Below the pieces are notes generated by a model. It saw only the letters and a program-made list of their open reading frames with translations, made no database searches and was not told the DNA's origin. Position numbers and translations under genes: made by a program. From assembly GCA_964452415.1 (NCBI GenBank), contig CAYVME010000007.1, forward strand, positions 1 through 40,188: a stretch of 40,188 nucleotides of DNA. The letters run 5' to 3'. Below are positions 23,366-30,569 of the stretch, in pieces. Each line of letters starts with the position of its first letter. Position 1 is the first letter of the stretch. The stretch comes from UBA12068 sp964452415 (lineage in GTDB: Bacteria > Patescibacteriota > Minisyncoccia > Moranbacterales > GWC2-37-73).

Positions 23366-24484
23366 CTACTTTTTCTTAATGATGTCAAGTGTGCTTTTTG
23401 CACACTTTTCCCAAGAGAATTCTTTCACTCTCTCAGTTCCCCTTTTGACAAGCTCCTCGCGCAAAGCCGGACTTTCCAAAATGCTTTGAATTTTCTCCTG
23501 AAGATCAGTCGCAGAATTTCCCTCGAAATATAAAGATGCATCTCCCCCAACTTCTGGAAGGCTTGAATTGTTGGCGCAGATCACTGGCACTCCTGAGGCA
23601 AAAGCTTCAAGCACTGGAATTCCAAATCCTTCGTAGAGCGAAGGGAAAACAAAAATGCTGGCATTCTTCAGGAGCACTGGCATATCGCAAAAAGGAACTT
23701 TCCCGGTGATGATGATGTCCTTCTTGAATGAACTATTCTCAATTCTTTTTGCGACGCCTTCCCACATCCAAGCTTTCTCGCCCGCAAAAACAAGTTTCAA
23801 TTCTGGCTTACTCTCTTTTATTTTTTCAAAAGCTGAAATCAAAACTTCCAAATTTTTTCGTGGTTGAATTGCGCCGATATACAGAAGATAGGTTTCAGGT
23901 TTTAGGTTGTAGGTTTCTAGAATTCTTGCAGAATCTTCAAGTGGGATTTCTTTTTGAAAAAGCTCGGCATTGAAACCGTGATGCACGACGCTAATTTTTT
24001 CTACGCTTACCTCTGGATATAATTTCAAAATATCCTTTTTGGTGGAATTTGAAATGGCGATAATTTTGTCTGCCTTTTTGATGGCATGATCAGCCAAAAG
24101 ATTCAACTTGAACAAGTCTTTCCTGGTGAAATATTCCGGAAAAAATTTAAATGCCAGGTCATGAATCGTCACCACAGTTTTCAAACTTGGACGACGAAAC
24201 CACGGCAAATTGTGCAAGCCAATCCAAAGAACTTCAGGTTTTTTCTTGAAAATCTCCCAAGCAAATTTGGTGTGAGTCCAAGCTGGAAATCTCCCAAGCG
24301 CTTTGATTTTGTAATTCTCAAACTCAGGCGGAGTAAGTTCAGAATTGAAAGCTGTTTTGTGATATATCAAAAAATCATCCTCGGGAGCAAGTTTTCCAAA
24401 TTGGCCAAGCATGCTCAAGATGTACACTCTTGTGCCATCAATTCGATCATGATCAAGGTCTGAAGCGTGAATTGCAATTTTCAT
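23366..24484 (-). CDS. GT4 family glycosyltransferase (mannosyltransferase-like)
   Basis: A 372-residue GT-B enzyme. The acceptor-side motif IDGTRVYI (15-22), TIHDLAF and FPEYF, then the donor domain LLYIGAIQPRKNLEVLISAF, GKVPFCDMPVLLKNASIFVFPSLYEGFGIPVLEAF with the E-x7-E pair (EGFGIPVLE), GVPVICANNSSLPEVGGDA and the closing WEKCAKSTL segment make this a classic GT4. It probably transfers mannose or a similar sugar during surface-glycan assembly. At 23890-23917 the coding sequence consists of four 7-bp repeat units (AGGTTTY on the plus strand), encoding the linker ETYNLKPETY between the two domains. The gene is intact and in frame. Confidence 0.9.
   Translation of the reverse strand: MKIAIHASDLDHDRIDGTRVYILSMLGQFGKLAPEDDFLIYHKTAFNSELTPPEFENYKIKALGRFPAWTHTKFAWEIFKKKPEVLWIGLHNLPWFRRPSLKTVVTIHDLAFKFFPEYFTRKDLFKLNLLADHAIKKADKIIAISNSTKKDILKLYPEVSVEKISVVHHGFNAELFQKEIPLEDSARILETYNLKPETYLLYIGAIQPRKNLEVLISAFEKIKESKPELKLVFAGEKAWMWEGVAKRIENSSFKKDIIITGKVPFCDMPVLLKNASIFVFPSLYEGFGIPVLEAFASGVPVICANNSSLPEVGGDASLYFEGNSATDLQEKIQSILESPALREELVKRGTERVKEFSWEKCAKSTLDIIKKK
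23890..23917. repeat. Four AGGTTTC-type heptamers inside a GT4 gene
   Basis: AGGTTTC, AGGTTTT, AGGTTGT, AGGTTTC: four contiguous 7-bp units inside the reading frame, encoding the interdomain linker. Period and unit number match the run inside porD. Confidence 0.7.
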
Positions 24485-24545
24485 GTCACTATGAAATTAC
24501 GAATAAAATACAAATTATTTTTTGCGAACTTGTTTTCTTTAGAGG

Positions 24546-24615
24546 CCATCCACAGCGACAGCGAGGACGAGCAAGCAGTCACAGTTCCTGACTGCGAAGC
24601 GTGCCGAGAGAGGAA
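24546..24615. repeat. Structured repeat element, copy 2
   Basis: It shares the left block (CCATCCACAGCGACAGCGAG, GACGAGC) and right block (TGCGAAGCGTGCCGA) with copy 1 at 12220-12352 but lacks the insert. The stem here is a perfect 7 bp GCAGTCA (24575-24581) / TGACTGC (24589-24595). Compared with copy 1 two base pairs have changed on both sides, keeping the pairing. Confidence 0.65.
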
Positions 24616-24637
24616 GCAAGTGAAACAAAAAATGTCC

Positions 24638-25354
24638 CTACTCCATGCCAAGGCTTTTCAAAAGTTCTTCCAGTTCCGGTCCTTGAATTTTTCTTTGCTG
24701 TCCTGATCCGAGTGTTCCTAACTTAATGTTCATGACTCGAACTCGTTTCAAATCAACAACTTCCCAACCAAGAGCTGTGCACATGCGACGAATCTGATGT
24801 TTTTTTCCTTCAGTCAATGTGATGTGAAAAGTTGTTTCATCTGTTTTTTCAACCTCAGCTTCTTTGGTTTTGAAATCTTCAAGTTGAACTCCTTGTCGCA
24901 TGACTTTGAGAAAAATGTTCGTGATCGGTTTGTTGACTGTGACAACATATTCCTTTTGATGATCATGTTCAGGATTCAAAAGTTTGTCATTGATTCTGCC
25001 ATCATTGGTCAAAATCAAAAGTCCGCGAGAGTTTTTGTCCAATCTTCCAACCGGAAAAACATCGTCCGCAGATGATGTGATGTCCTTGATGCTTCGCTGT
25101 CCGTCCTTGGGCGAATGAGTCACAATTCCACGCGGTTTGTTGAAAGCATAATACACATATTTCTTCATCACATCGGTCGCTTTTGAATTCACCGTGACTT
25201 TGTCAGTTTCACTAACCTTGTCCCCTATTTTGGCTTTTTTTCCATTAATCAAAACCACGCCTTTTTCAATCAGCGCGTCGCCCTCTCTTCGAGAACAAAT
25301 GTTCTTGAGAGCCAAATATCGGTTTATTCGAATTGGGTAAATTATTTCTTCCAT
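24638..25354 (-). CDS. RluB/RsuA-family rRNA pseudouridine synthase, RluF-like
   Basis: A 238-residue enzyme that isomerises a uridine in rRNA. Residues about 6-45 are an S4 RNA-binding domain (RINRYLALKNICSRREGDALI). The catalytic motif GRLDKNSRGLLILTNDG follows, with the catalytic Asp in RLD. The C-terminal KEYVVTVNKPIT and HQIRRMCTALGWEVVDLKRVRVMNIKLG most resemble RluF (23S rRNA) among the families I know, but RluB-type target sites are possible. It is preceded by an unusual minus-strand leader holding a 20-codon frame, stable hairpins and an intrinsic terminator, which suggests attenuation or a separate small RNA. Copy 2 of the structured repeat lies just past its stop. Confidence 0.9.
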   Translation of the reverse strand: MEEIIYPIRINRYLALKNICSRREGDALIEKGVVLINGKKAKIGDKVSETDKVTVNSKATDVMKKYVYYAFNKPRGIVTHSPKDGQRSIKDITSSADDVFPVGRLDKNSRGLLILTNDGRINDKLLNPEHDHQKEYVVTVNKPITNIFLKVMRQGVQLEDFKTKEAEVEKTDETTFHITLTEGKKHQIRRMCTALGWEVVDLKRVRVMNIKLGTLGSGQQRKIQGPELEELLKSLGME

Positions 25355-25398
25355 AACTTTATCTTACTTTGCTTTTATGATTATATCAAGATTATTCT

Positions 25399-25435
25399 AA
25401 AAAAACGGGAGCGGTATCACTTCGGACACCACTCC
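25399..25435 (-). terminator. Intrinsic terminator upstream of the RluF-like gene
   Basis: On the minus strand an 11-bp stem (25425-25435 with 25408-25418, two G-U pairs), loop CGAAGT, ends in CG and seven T. It lies only about 45 nt before the start codon at 25354, so it either ends a small upstream transcript or acts as an attenuator. Confidence 0.75.
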
Positions 25436-25570
25436 TTTGTTTTGGGCCTCAGCCCCAGACCTCCCTTGGCCGTTATTCAGACACGGAGGTCTATCTACTG
25501 CAAACTTCCTTGCAGTGCGAAACCGGACGAATACGAAATCTTTCTGTCCACATTGGCAATCACCCCCTTT
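25436..25570 (-). ncRNA. Structured leader or small RNA with a 20-codon frame
   Basis: On the minus strand, 25491-25553 encodes MWTERFRIRPVSHCKEVCSR after an extended Shine-Dalgarno (AAAGGGGGTGAT, one base from a full complement of the usual 16S 3' end). Its stop overlaps a perfect 8-bp stem, AGACCTCC/GGAGGTCT (25485-25492 with 25457-25464), followed by a small GGGC/GCCC hairpin and then the terminator. The order peptide, hairpin, terminator, gene is that of an attenuator, but no codon bias tells what would be sensed. A stand-alone small RNA or micropeptide gene is the alternative. Confidence 0.4.
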
Positions 25571-25681
25571 TTGTTGGATTTGTCATGTGTTGGATTATTA
25601 TAGGTATAAAAATCAAAAATGTCAAGGATTTGATTTTTTGTTTTAAAATGATATACTAAATCTTGTTCGACATATAAATTC

Positions 25682-25729
25682 TGGGGTGTGGCCCCTGGCC
25701 GGGCAGGCAAGCGGTAAAGCAACGGGTTC
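25682..25729 (+). pseudogene. tRNA-Gln-like 5' remnant
   Basis: TGGGGTGTGGCC, then about 15 extra bases, then AAGCGGTAAAGCAACGGGTT matches the acceptor strand, D-arm and start of the anticodon stem of bacterial tRNA-Gln, including the intact tRNA-Gln 320 bp downstream. No matching 3' half (CACCCCA) follows; unique DNA and the GIY-YIG gene begin instead. It is therefore a broken tRNA gene, and the extra bases make it non-functional. Confidence 0.5.
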
Positions 25730-25756
25730 AATGCATTCTCAATTAAAATATCACAT

Positions 25757-26011
25757 ATGCAATACTATGTTTATATGTTAAGAAGCTTGAAAGATAATAA
25801 TCTCTATGTTGGCATAAGCCATAACCCGAGTATTCGAGTAACACAACATAACGCAGGCAAAACAAGTTCAACCAAGTCAAGAAGGCCATTCGTGCTTATA
25901 TACAAAGAACTGTATCCCTCAAGAATTGAAGCAAGAGAAAGAGAGAAATATTTAAAAAGCTACGCTGGATCAAAAGAAAAAATGCAAATTTTAGAAAATA
26001 TTGGAGTGTAG
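25757..26011 (+). CDS. Short GIY-YIG nuclease-domain protein
   Basis: An 84-residue single-domain protein. The GIY-YIG core is visible as YYVYML (GIY position) and LYVGIS (YIG position, with V for I), followed by the conserved RVTQHNAGKTSSTKSRRPFVLIYKE block with its Arg and the REREKYLK helix with Glu. It belongs to the small UvrC-like/YhbQ-like group common in CPR genomes; its cellular role is not known. It starts 27 bp after a tRNA-Gln remnant, and its last codons and TAG stop lie inside the intact tRNA-Gln gene. That arrangement suggests insertion next to, or by targeting of, tRNA genes. No Shine-Dalgarno; probably a leaderless or short-leader transcript. Confidence 0.85.
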   Translation: MQYYVYMLRSLKDNNLYVGISHNPSIRVTQHNAGKTSSTKSRRPFVLIYKELYPSRIEAREREKYLKSYAGSKEKMQILENIGV

Positions 26012-26076
26012 CCAAGCGGTAAGGCAGCGGTTTCTGGTACCGCCATCCCTAGGTTCGAATCCTAGCACTCCAACCA
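26002..26076 (+). tRNA. tRNA-Gln (CUG), CCA encoded
   Basis: Acceptor TGGAGTG/CACTCCA, D-arm with GGTAA, anticodon stem GCGGT/ACCGC around loop TTCTGGT (anticodon CTG), T-arm CTAGG/CCTAG with loop TTCGAAT, discriminator A (26073) and genomic CCA (26074-26076). The stop codon of the GIY-YIG gene overlaps its positions 8-10. A terminator follows at once. Confidence 0.95.
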
Positions 26077-26087
26077 CACTCGAAAAA

Positions 26088-26120
26088 CTCGACCACCATT
26101 TTCTGGTAGTCGGGTTTTTT
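26088..26120 (+). terminator. Intrinsic terminator of tRNA-Gln
   Basis: CTCGACCACCA / TGGTAGTCGGG (one mismatch, one G-U) followed by six T. It lies 11 bp after the CCA end and faces the convergent Nudix gene. Confidence 0.85.
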
Positions 26121-26128
26121 CATCTGAA

Positions 26129-26674
26129 TCAGCAATCACTTCTTTTTGATTTCATTATTTTTTCTAATTTTTCTTCAACCTGCTTAAAGTCGTTTATGAA
26201 GCCAGGGCAAAATTTGTCCAAATTGTTTTTTAGTTCCAACCGCAATTGATCCCATGACATTTTTCTTATTTCAGAAAGTTCCTCATTAAGAACCGGCTCA
26301 GCATCAGTCTTTCCCAAAAATACTGCGCAAAAATATTTCAATTTTTTTCCATCACCAACAGCCTCAGCTTCTTGATAAAACTTATCAAGCATTTGCAAAT
26401 CACACTTAACTCCAAGCTCTTCTTCCAATTCTCTCAGTGAAGCATCCTCATATGTCTCACCCTTAAGAACAGCTCCAACTGCAGCCAGATCATACAGATT
26501 GGGGGAATATTTTTTATGAGCAGCTCTCTTGCAAATAAAAATATTGCTTTCCAAATCACAAAGAAAAACTGCGGCAACTCTTGATATGAACCCAAGTTCA
26601 GCCTTTTGATCCTTGTACGCCTCTCCAATCACCTCATCATTCTCATTTACAATATCCAACAAGTGATTTCCCAT
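26129..26674 (-). CDS. Nudix hydrolase
   Basis: A 181-residue protein with a perfect Nudix box G-x5-E-x7-RE-L-EE-x-GV (GAVLKGE...RELEEELGV, about residues 67-89), which binds Mg and cleaves nucleoside-diphosphate-linked substrates. The start LLDIVNENDEVIGEA and the spacing resemble the YfcD / isopentenyl-diphosphate-isomerase-like branch, so an isomerase-like function is possible, but the residues specific to type 1 IPP isomerase are not evident. It stands alone, convergent with tRNA-Gln, and lacks a Shine-Dalgarno. Confidence 0.88.
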   Translation of the reverse strand: MGNHLLDIVNENDEVIGEAYKDQKAELGFISRVAAVFLCDLESNIFICKRAAHKKYSPNLYDLAAVGAVLKGETYEDASLRELEEELGVKCDLQMLDKFYQEAEAVGDGKKLKYFCAVFLGKTDAEPVLNEELSEIRKMSWDQLRLELKNNLDKFCPGFINDFKQVEEKLEKIMKSKRSDC

Positions 26675-26723
26675 GATTTTAATATTAAAGTGTTATTGAA
26701 TCTAATTTTACACTATTTCAGAT

Positions 26724-26754
26724 AAAAAAACACCCGGAAGCTTTGGCCTCCGGG
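26724..26754 (-). terminator. Intrinsic terminator of the guanylate-kinase-like gene
   Basis: On the minus strand CCCGGAGGC / GCTTCCGGG (one G-U) around loop CAAA, then TGT and a run of seven T. It lies 20 bp past the kinase stop. Confidence 0.9.
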
Positions 26755-26774
26755 CATGTACCACAACAACCACT

Positions 26775-27365
26775 TTACACACTTGATTCAATGATTTGAA
26801 TGGTGTTTTCCAGCACATCCTCCAGCGACATCACTGGGATGATGTGGATTGGAATTCCAGATGCTTTGAGAGCATCAATGTCTTGATCCCAATTCCTTTC
26901 TTCACTGATTCGCTCATCGATTTGAGCAGATGTCATTCCCCCGCGCTCAATCATTCTTCGGCGAGTTTCTTCCTCGTCTGGCGCCATGAGATGAATGAAA
27001 ATTGCCCTATCACCTGCAACACTGTGCCACCTCGGGATTGTGTCGGGAGTTAATGAACGAACATAAATGTCACCACTTGCTAGCGCTTCATTTATCTTGT
27101 GCGTCCTTACTGCATAGAAATCATCTGTTCTAAACCACTTTTTTGTGGCTTTTCTCCATGAAACAAATTTACCACTGAAAAGGTCGCGGCAGAATTGAAA
27201 AAAACTAATAAATTCATAGTCTGTATTCTTGTCTCCAATTCTTTCTGCTCTCGTTGTTACGGACTGCACGGTGAGAGCATTTAGAGTGCGTATCAGCGCA
27301 TCCATTAATGTTGTTTTTCCTCCTGCTGACCTGCTTGTGAAAACAACTATTTTGCCTTTTGCCAT
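26775..27365 (-). CDS. Guanylate kinase-like P-loop protein
   Basis: A 196-residue protein from the ATG at 27365, chosen because GGGAGGT (27371-27377) lies 5 nt upstream and the P-loop homology begins at residue 4. Residues 4-17 read GKIVVFTSRSAGGKTT, a P-loop whose first Gly is Ser; QSVTTRAERIGDKNTDYEFIS matches the GMP-binding strand of guanylate kinases (TTR-x-R-x-G...DYxF). A lid with EETRRRMIERGG follows. It may phosphorylate GMP or a related nucleotide or sugar phosphate; the altered P-loop leaves room for another substrate. Strong Shine-Dalgarno and a dedicated terminator make it monocistronic. An upstream in-frame extension to 27455 lacks homology. Confidence 0.8.
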   Translation of the reverse strand: MAKGKIVVFTSRSAGGKTTLMDALIRTLNALTVQSVTTRAERIGDKNTDYEFISFFQFCRDLFSGKFVSWRKATKKWFRTDDFYAVRTHKINEALASGDIYVRSLTPDTIPRWHSVAGDRAIFIHLMAPDEEETRRRMIERGGMTSAQIDERISEERNWDQDIDALKASGIPIHIIPVMSLEDVLENTIQIIESSV

Positions 27366-27496
27366 CGCAAACCTCCCTGTCTGATTTATTTTTTTATATA
27401 AATAATCAACTATTTTACTGTAAATGTGCTTCCCACTAACAATATATGATAGCATTTTTCGTGATAATTGTCAATTAAGTACACCTAACACTACGA

Positions 27497-27524
27497 AAAG
27501 ACCGCACTAGCATTGCTAGTACGG
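27497..27524 (-). terminator. Intrinsic terminator of the LysM protein gene
   Basis: A 10-bp stem CCGTACTAGC/GCTAGTGCGG (one G-U) with loop AAT, then TCTTTTC on the minus strand. It lies about 15 bp past the LysM-gene stop. Confidence 0.8.
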
Positions 27525-27539
27525 CCGATAATTTTGTTG

Positions 27540-28475
27540 CTATTGAGCCTCAGATGCAAATTTGAAAGCCATTTTCTCGAATTCTAAAATTTCTTCCCCA
27601 AATAATGTCCTGCTTCCCTCAAGATTAGGACGCCATTTTAGCGCAAGTTCCAAATTTGGAGACTCATAATTGATTCCAGCTTTAATATTGTCCTTATATA
27701 AATAAAAAGCCACAGACGCCAAAGCCTCTATACTCTCAATGTTTACAATCCAGTTTCCATTTGAATCAATGATGAAATAACCAGCGCCACCATCCCCTCC
27801 TTCATTTAAATAGCCCACTGAAGAATATTTTTTCGCATAATATTTTTTCTTGGTCAATCCAACCTTTTTCACCACTTCAATCAATAAGGCAAATGAATCG
27901 AGTAAAAATACTTTGAATCTCGGAAATTCTTTTTTGAAATTAACTAGGGCAAATCCAGCAAGAGATTTTAGTTTATTATTTCCCCAAAAGTTAGAATATA
28001 TCCTTATCAGTAAGAAAAAGCCAACCGACAAAACTGAAATGATTACCATCTTCACTTGATCATTTGTCACATCTTCACTTTGATGAATCATCCCTGTGCC
28101 AGAATATTCTTTCTGCTTTTTTGAAGATTGCACCGCGCCGCTGCTTTTCATTGCAGGTTTTGCCAAAAACTCTGCTCTCGATTTTTTTTCACTCTTGACT
28201 GACTTGTCTGAATTGCCGACAACGACACCCTTCGCCACCGGAATCAAGAAAACTTGATCAGGAAAGATTTTGTCAAAATTACCGGCAAATTTCAACCTAT
28301 CCCTATTAATCTCTTTTAATTCCGTGAGGCTGACTTTAAATTTTTCCGAAAGATCCCAGAGATTATCTCCCTTTTTTACTCTGTATTTACTTGGAACACT
28401 TGCACATGCAGCCGAAAAACTCACCAGCACCAACAAAATGGACAAACAGGTGGCAAAAAGATGACTTTTTCTCAT
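27540..28475 (-). CDS. Exported LysM-domain protein with internal transmembrane helix
   Basis: A 311-residue protein. Residues 1-25 are a signal peptide (a weak lipobox-like SAAC, Cys24). Residues 31-80 are a LysM domain (YRVKKGDNLWDLSEKFKVS...FPDQVFLIPV), 85-140 a Lys/Ser-rich linker, and 141-160 a transmembrane helix (VKMVIISVLSVGFFLLIRIY). A C-terminal domain of about 150 residues contains KKYYAKKYSSVGYLNEGGDGGAGYFIIDSNGNW. With signal peptide plus helix, the LysM would face the wall and the C-domain the cytosol. It has a strong Shine-Dalgarno (AAGGAGGA, 28483-28490), its own promoter and a terminator. The C-terminal domain is not recognised. Confidence 0.75.
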   Translation of the reverse strand: MRKSHLFATCLSILLVLVSFSAACASVPSKYRVKKGDNLWDLSEKFKVSLTELKEINRDRLKFAGNFDKIFPDQVFLIPVAKGVVVGNSDKSVKSEKKSRAEFLAKPAMKSSGAVQSSKKQKEYSGTGMIHQSEDVTNDQVKMVIISVLSVGFFLLIRIYSNFWGNNKLKSLAGFALVNFKKEFPRFKVFLLDSFALLIEVVKKVGLTKKKYYAKKYSSVGYLNEGGDGGAGYFIIDSNGNWIVNIESIEALASVAFYLYKDNIKAGINYESPNLELALKWRPNLEGSRTLFGEEILEFEKMAFKFASEAQ

Positions 28476-28542
28476 GACTTAATCCTCCTTGAATTGGTTG
28501 GTTTTTATTGTTTCAGTTTTCAAAGAACTTTATCTTCATGCT

Positions 28543-28571
28543 GTTTTAGCACAGAACCCGCAAAAAATCAA
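28543..28571 (-). promoter_or_regulatory. Promoter of the LysM protein gene
   Basis: On the minus strand TTGATT (28566-28571), a 17-bp spacer ending in TGC (extended -10) and TAAAAC (28543-28548). The leader would be about 60 nt, ending with the strong ribosome binding site. Confidence 0.45.
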
Positions 28572-28656
28572 TACCCGCAAACATTGCAATATTGATACGA
28601 TACTACAAACAGCAAGGGGGGAAATTTCACTTTTGGGCTTTGGTCAACCAAGAAAA

Positions 28657-28681
28657 ACAAAAAAAACCGCCTTTTGACGGG
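28657..28681 (-). terminator. Intrinsic terminator after ftsX
   Basis: On the minus strand CCGTC/GGCGG (one G-U) with loop AAAA, followed by a run of eight T. It lies about 20 bp past the ftsX stop, and the G-T tract on the other side may also work in the plus direction. Confidence 0.8.
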
Positions 28682-28702
28682 TTTTTTGTTTAATAAAGAC
28701 TT

Positions 28703-29614
28703 TTAAATTTTGAGATATCTTCTGATCGCAATGATTCCGCTGATTGTGCCCAAGAAGATTCCAGCAACAAGCAATCCTCCAAAAATAATGAAGAAATTAG
28801 AAAAATAGAACGAAACAATGTCACCACCTCCGATGCTTCCGCGAGTTATCGGCACCAAGAATTTTGAAGTCACAAAAAGACAAATCATCACAACCACCGC
28901 AGAAACTGCACCATAGAAAACTCCTTCGAAAATGAACGGCATTTTGATGTATGTATTTGAAGCTCCAACCAAGCGCATTATTTCAAATTCTTGCTTGTGT
29001 GAATACATTGTGAGCCTGATCGCATTGAAAGTTATCAAAATTCCAATAAACACAAACACGATTCCCAAGGTCAACCCGACCTGTTCAACTAATTTCAAAA
29101 TATTCGTGAGTCGATCAATTGCAGTTTTATTTTCCTCATAATCAATCCGACTGATGTCCTGAGAAAAAGTTGAATTTGAAATCGCTTTTGTTATGAGCTC
29201 ATATTGATTTGGGAGTTTTGCTTTGATCACCAAAGCTCCAAGCAATGGGTTCTCACCAATTTCTTCCAAGGCTTGTGTTATGGATGGATTTTTATCTCCC
29301 AATTTTTTGAATTGCTCCAAAGCTTTGTCCCGCGAAACATATTCAATTGATTGAATTTCTTGATATTCAACAAGTTTGCTTTTGATTTCCAAGATTCTTT
29401 CTTCAGCAACATCAGAATTGAAATACACGCTAACATTAATCTTGTCCTGAATGTTTTTGAGCACAATATTAGCAGTCACACCCAAAATTATCGTGACACT
29501 AATAATATACAAAGAAATCGCAAGCACACTCACAGTCGCGAAACTGAGCCACCCATTGCGACGAAAATTGTCCAAGCCTTCTTTGAATGTTCTTTTTAAT
29601 TTTGTAGATTTCAT
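28703..29614 (-). CDS. ftsX: Cell division protein FtsX
   Basis: A 303-residue membrane protein from the ATG at 29614; the longer in-frame start adds residues encoded by an intergenic repeat and is rejected. The N-terminal RRNGWLSFATVSVLAISLYIISVTII helix, a large extracellular loop (about 60-175) with the ECD pattern VSVYFNSDVAEERILEIKSKL, and three C-terminal helices with the FIGILITFNAIRLTMYSHKQEFEIMRLVGAS signature define FtsX. With FtsE it forms an ABC-like complex that activates peptidoglycan hydrolases at the septum. Order prfB-ftsE-ftsX is conserved in many bacteria. A roughly 120-bp hairpin-rich repeat is inserted between ftsE and ftsX. Confidence 0.93.
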   Translation of the reverse strand: MKSTKLKRTFKEGLDNFRRNGWLSFATVSVLAISLYIISVTIILGVTANIVLKNIQDKINVSVYFNSDVAEERILEIKSKLVEYQEIQSIEYVSRDKALEQFKKLGDKNPSITQALEEIGENPLLGALVIKAKLPNQYELITKAISNSTFSQDISRIDYEENKTAIDRLTNILKLVEQVGLTLGIVFVFIGILITFNAIRLTMYSHKQEFEIMRLVGASNTYIKMPFIFEGVFYGAVSAVVVMICLFVTSKFLVPITRGSIGGGDIVSFYFSNFFIIFGGLLVAGIFLGTISGIIAIRRYLKI

Positions 29615-29633
29615 AAGATAAATTTTTTCGTTA

Positions 29634-29753
29634 TCTCCTTCTCCTTTCGGGAGAAGGTGCCCAAAGGGCGGATGAGGGCAAAGACTAATTAAAACGCACG
29701 AACCGCCCCTCACCTGTCATGAATACATGACATCCTCTCCCAGGGGGAGAAGA
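29634..29753. repeat. Hairpin-rich interspersed repeat between ftsE and ftsX
   Basis: Four consecutive inverted repeats: CTTCTCC/GGAGAAG, GCCC/GGGC, a perfect TGTCATG/CATGACA (29715-29732) and TCTCCC/GGGAGA. The outer sequences (CTCCTTTCGGGAGAAGGTGC and CTCTCCCAGGGGGAGAAG) face each other, so the whole element is a large imperfect palindrome. Very similar GGGAGAAGG-TGCCC-AAAGGGCGGATGAGGG words are known from intergenic repeats of many unrelated bacteria. Confidence 0.7.
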
Positions 29754-29771
29754 AAAAATTGAAGCACTTTT

Positions 29772-30458
29772 TTATATTGCGTATCTTCCTTTTTTATGAT
29801 CCCTAATCACCTTTCCCTTGTCCAAGGCAATCACGCGACGATTCAATTTGTCCACAATGTCCTTGTTGTGAGTCGCAAGAATGATTGTCGTTCCCATGCT
29901 GTTTATTTTTAGCAACAATTGAATGATTTCCCAGGTTGCAGTCGGATCAAGATTTCCAGTTGGCTCATCAGCCACAATCACCATCGGTTTTCGAACCAAT
30001 GCTCGGGCTAAACAAATTTTTTGTTGCTCTCCTCCAGAAAGTTGACGAGGATATTTCTTGGCCTTGTCTGCCATTCCAACAATTTCCAAAATTTCAGGCA
30101 CGAGCTCATTGATTTCTTCTTGTGTCTCCTCCGAAACCTCGAGCGCATACGCGATGTTTTCAAAAGCAGTTTTTTGAGGAAGAAGTTTGAAATCCTGAAA
30201 AACAGTCCCGATATTTCTTCTGAAATACGGCAACAATTTCGTCTTTATGGAATCAATTGGTCGCTCATTGAAATACACCCGACCAGCTGTTGGTTGTTCT
30301 TCAGCATAAATAAGTTTCAGCAATGTTGATTTCCCACATCCACTGTGACCAACAATTGAAATAAATTCTCCTTCATCAATTGTGAAATCAATATCCTCCA
30401 GGGCAATAAAATTTCCTGGATATGTCTTTGAAACATTTTCAAATTTTAATATTGCCAT
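29772..30458 (-). CDS. ftsE: Cell division ATP-binding protein FtsE
   Basis: A 228-residue ABC ATPase. Walker A GHSGCGKS (37-44), the Q-loop FQDFKLLP, signature LSGGEQQ, Walker B MVIVADEPTG and the switch His in LATHNKD are all present; length is the usual FtsE size. It pairs with FtsX to couple ATP hydrolysis at the Z-ring to wall hydrolase activation outside. It follows prfB by about 110 bp of repeat-like AT-rich DNA on the same strand. Confidence 0.95.
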   Translation of the reverse strand: MAILKFENVSKTYPGNFIALEDIDFTIDEGEFISIVGHSGCGKSTLLKLIYAEEQPTAGRVYFNERPIDSIKTKLLPYFRRNIGTVFQDFKLLPQKTAFENIAYALEVSEETQEEINELVPEILEIVGMADKAKKYPRQLSGGEQQKICLARALVRKPMVIVADEPTGNLDPTATWEIIQLLLKINSMGTTIILATHNKDIVDKLNRRVIALDKGKVIRDHKKGRYAI

Positions 30459-30569
30459 ATTTTTTTATAATTGCTAGCGAGCCAGCAAATGAAATTTTTT
30501 ATTTTTATTTGTGGCGAGCGACGCAATTTCAAACACGAAGTGTTTATTTTTATCTTCTTTTATTATACA

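Noticed and set aside
25436..25570. tmRNA, RNase P or SRP RNA
   Set aside because: I do not see the conserved core words of any of these; only a generic hairpin-terminator structure.
29615..29713. N-terminal extension of FtsX
   Set aside because: It is encoded by the hairpin-rich intergenic repeat and has no homology to FtsX.
29772..30458. FtsE as the missing ATPase of the polysaccharide permease
   Set aside because: It has FtsE length and synteny with ftsX and prfB, and lies 25 kb away.
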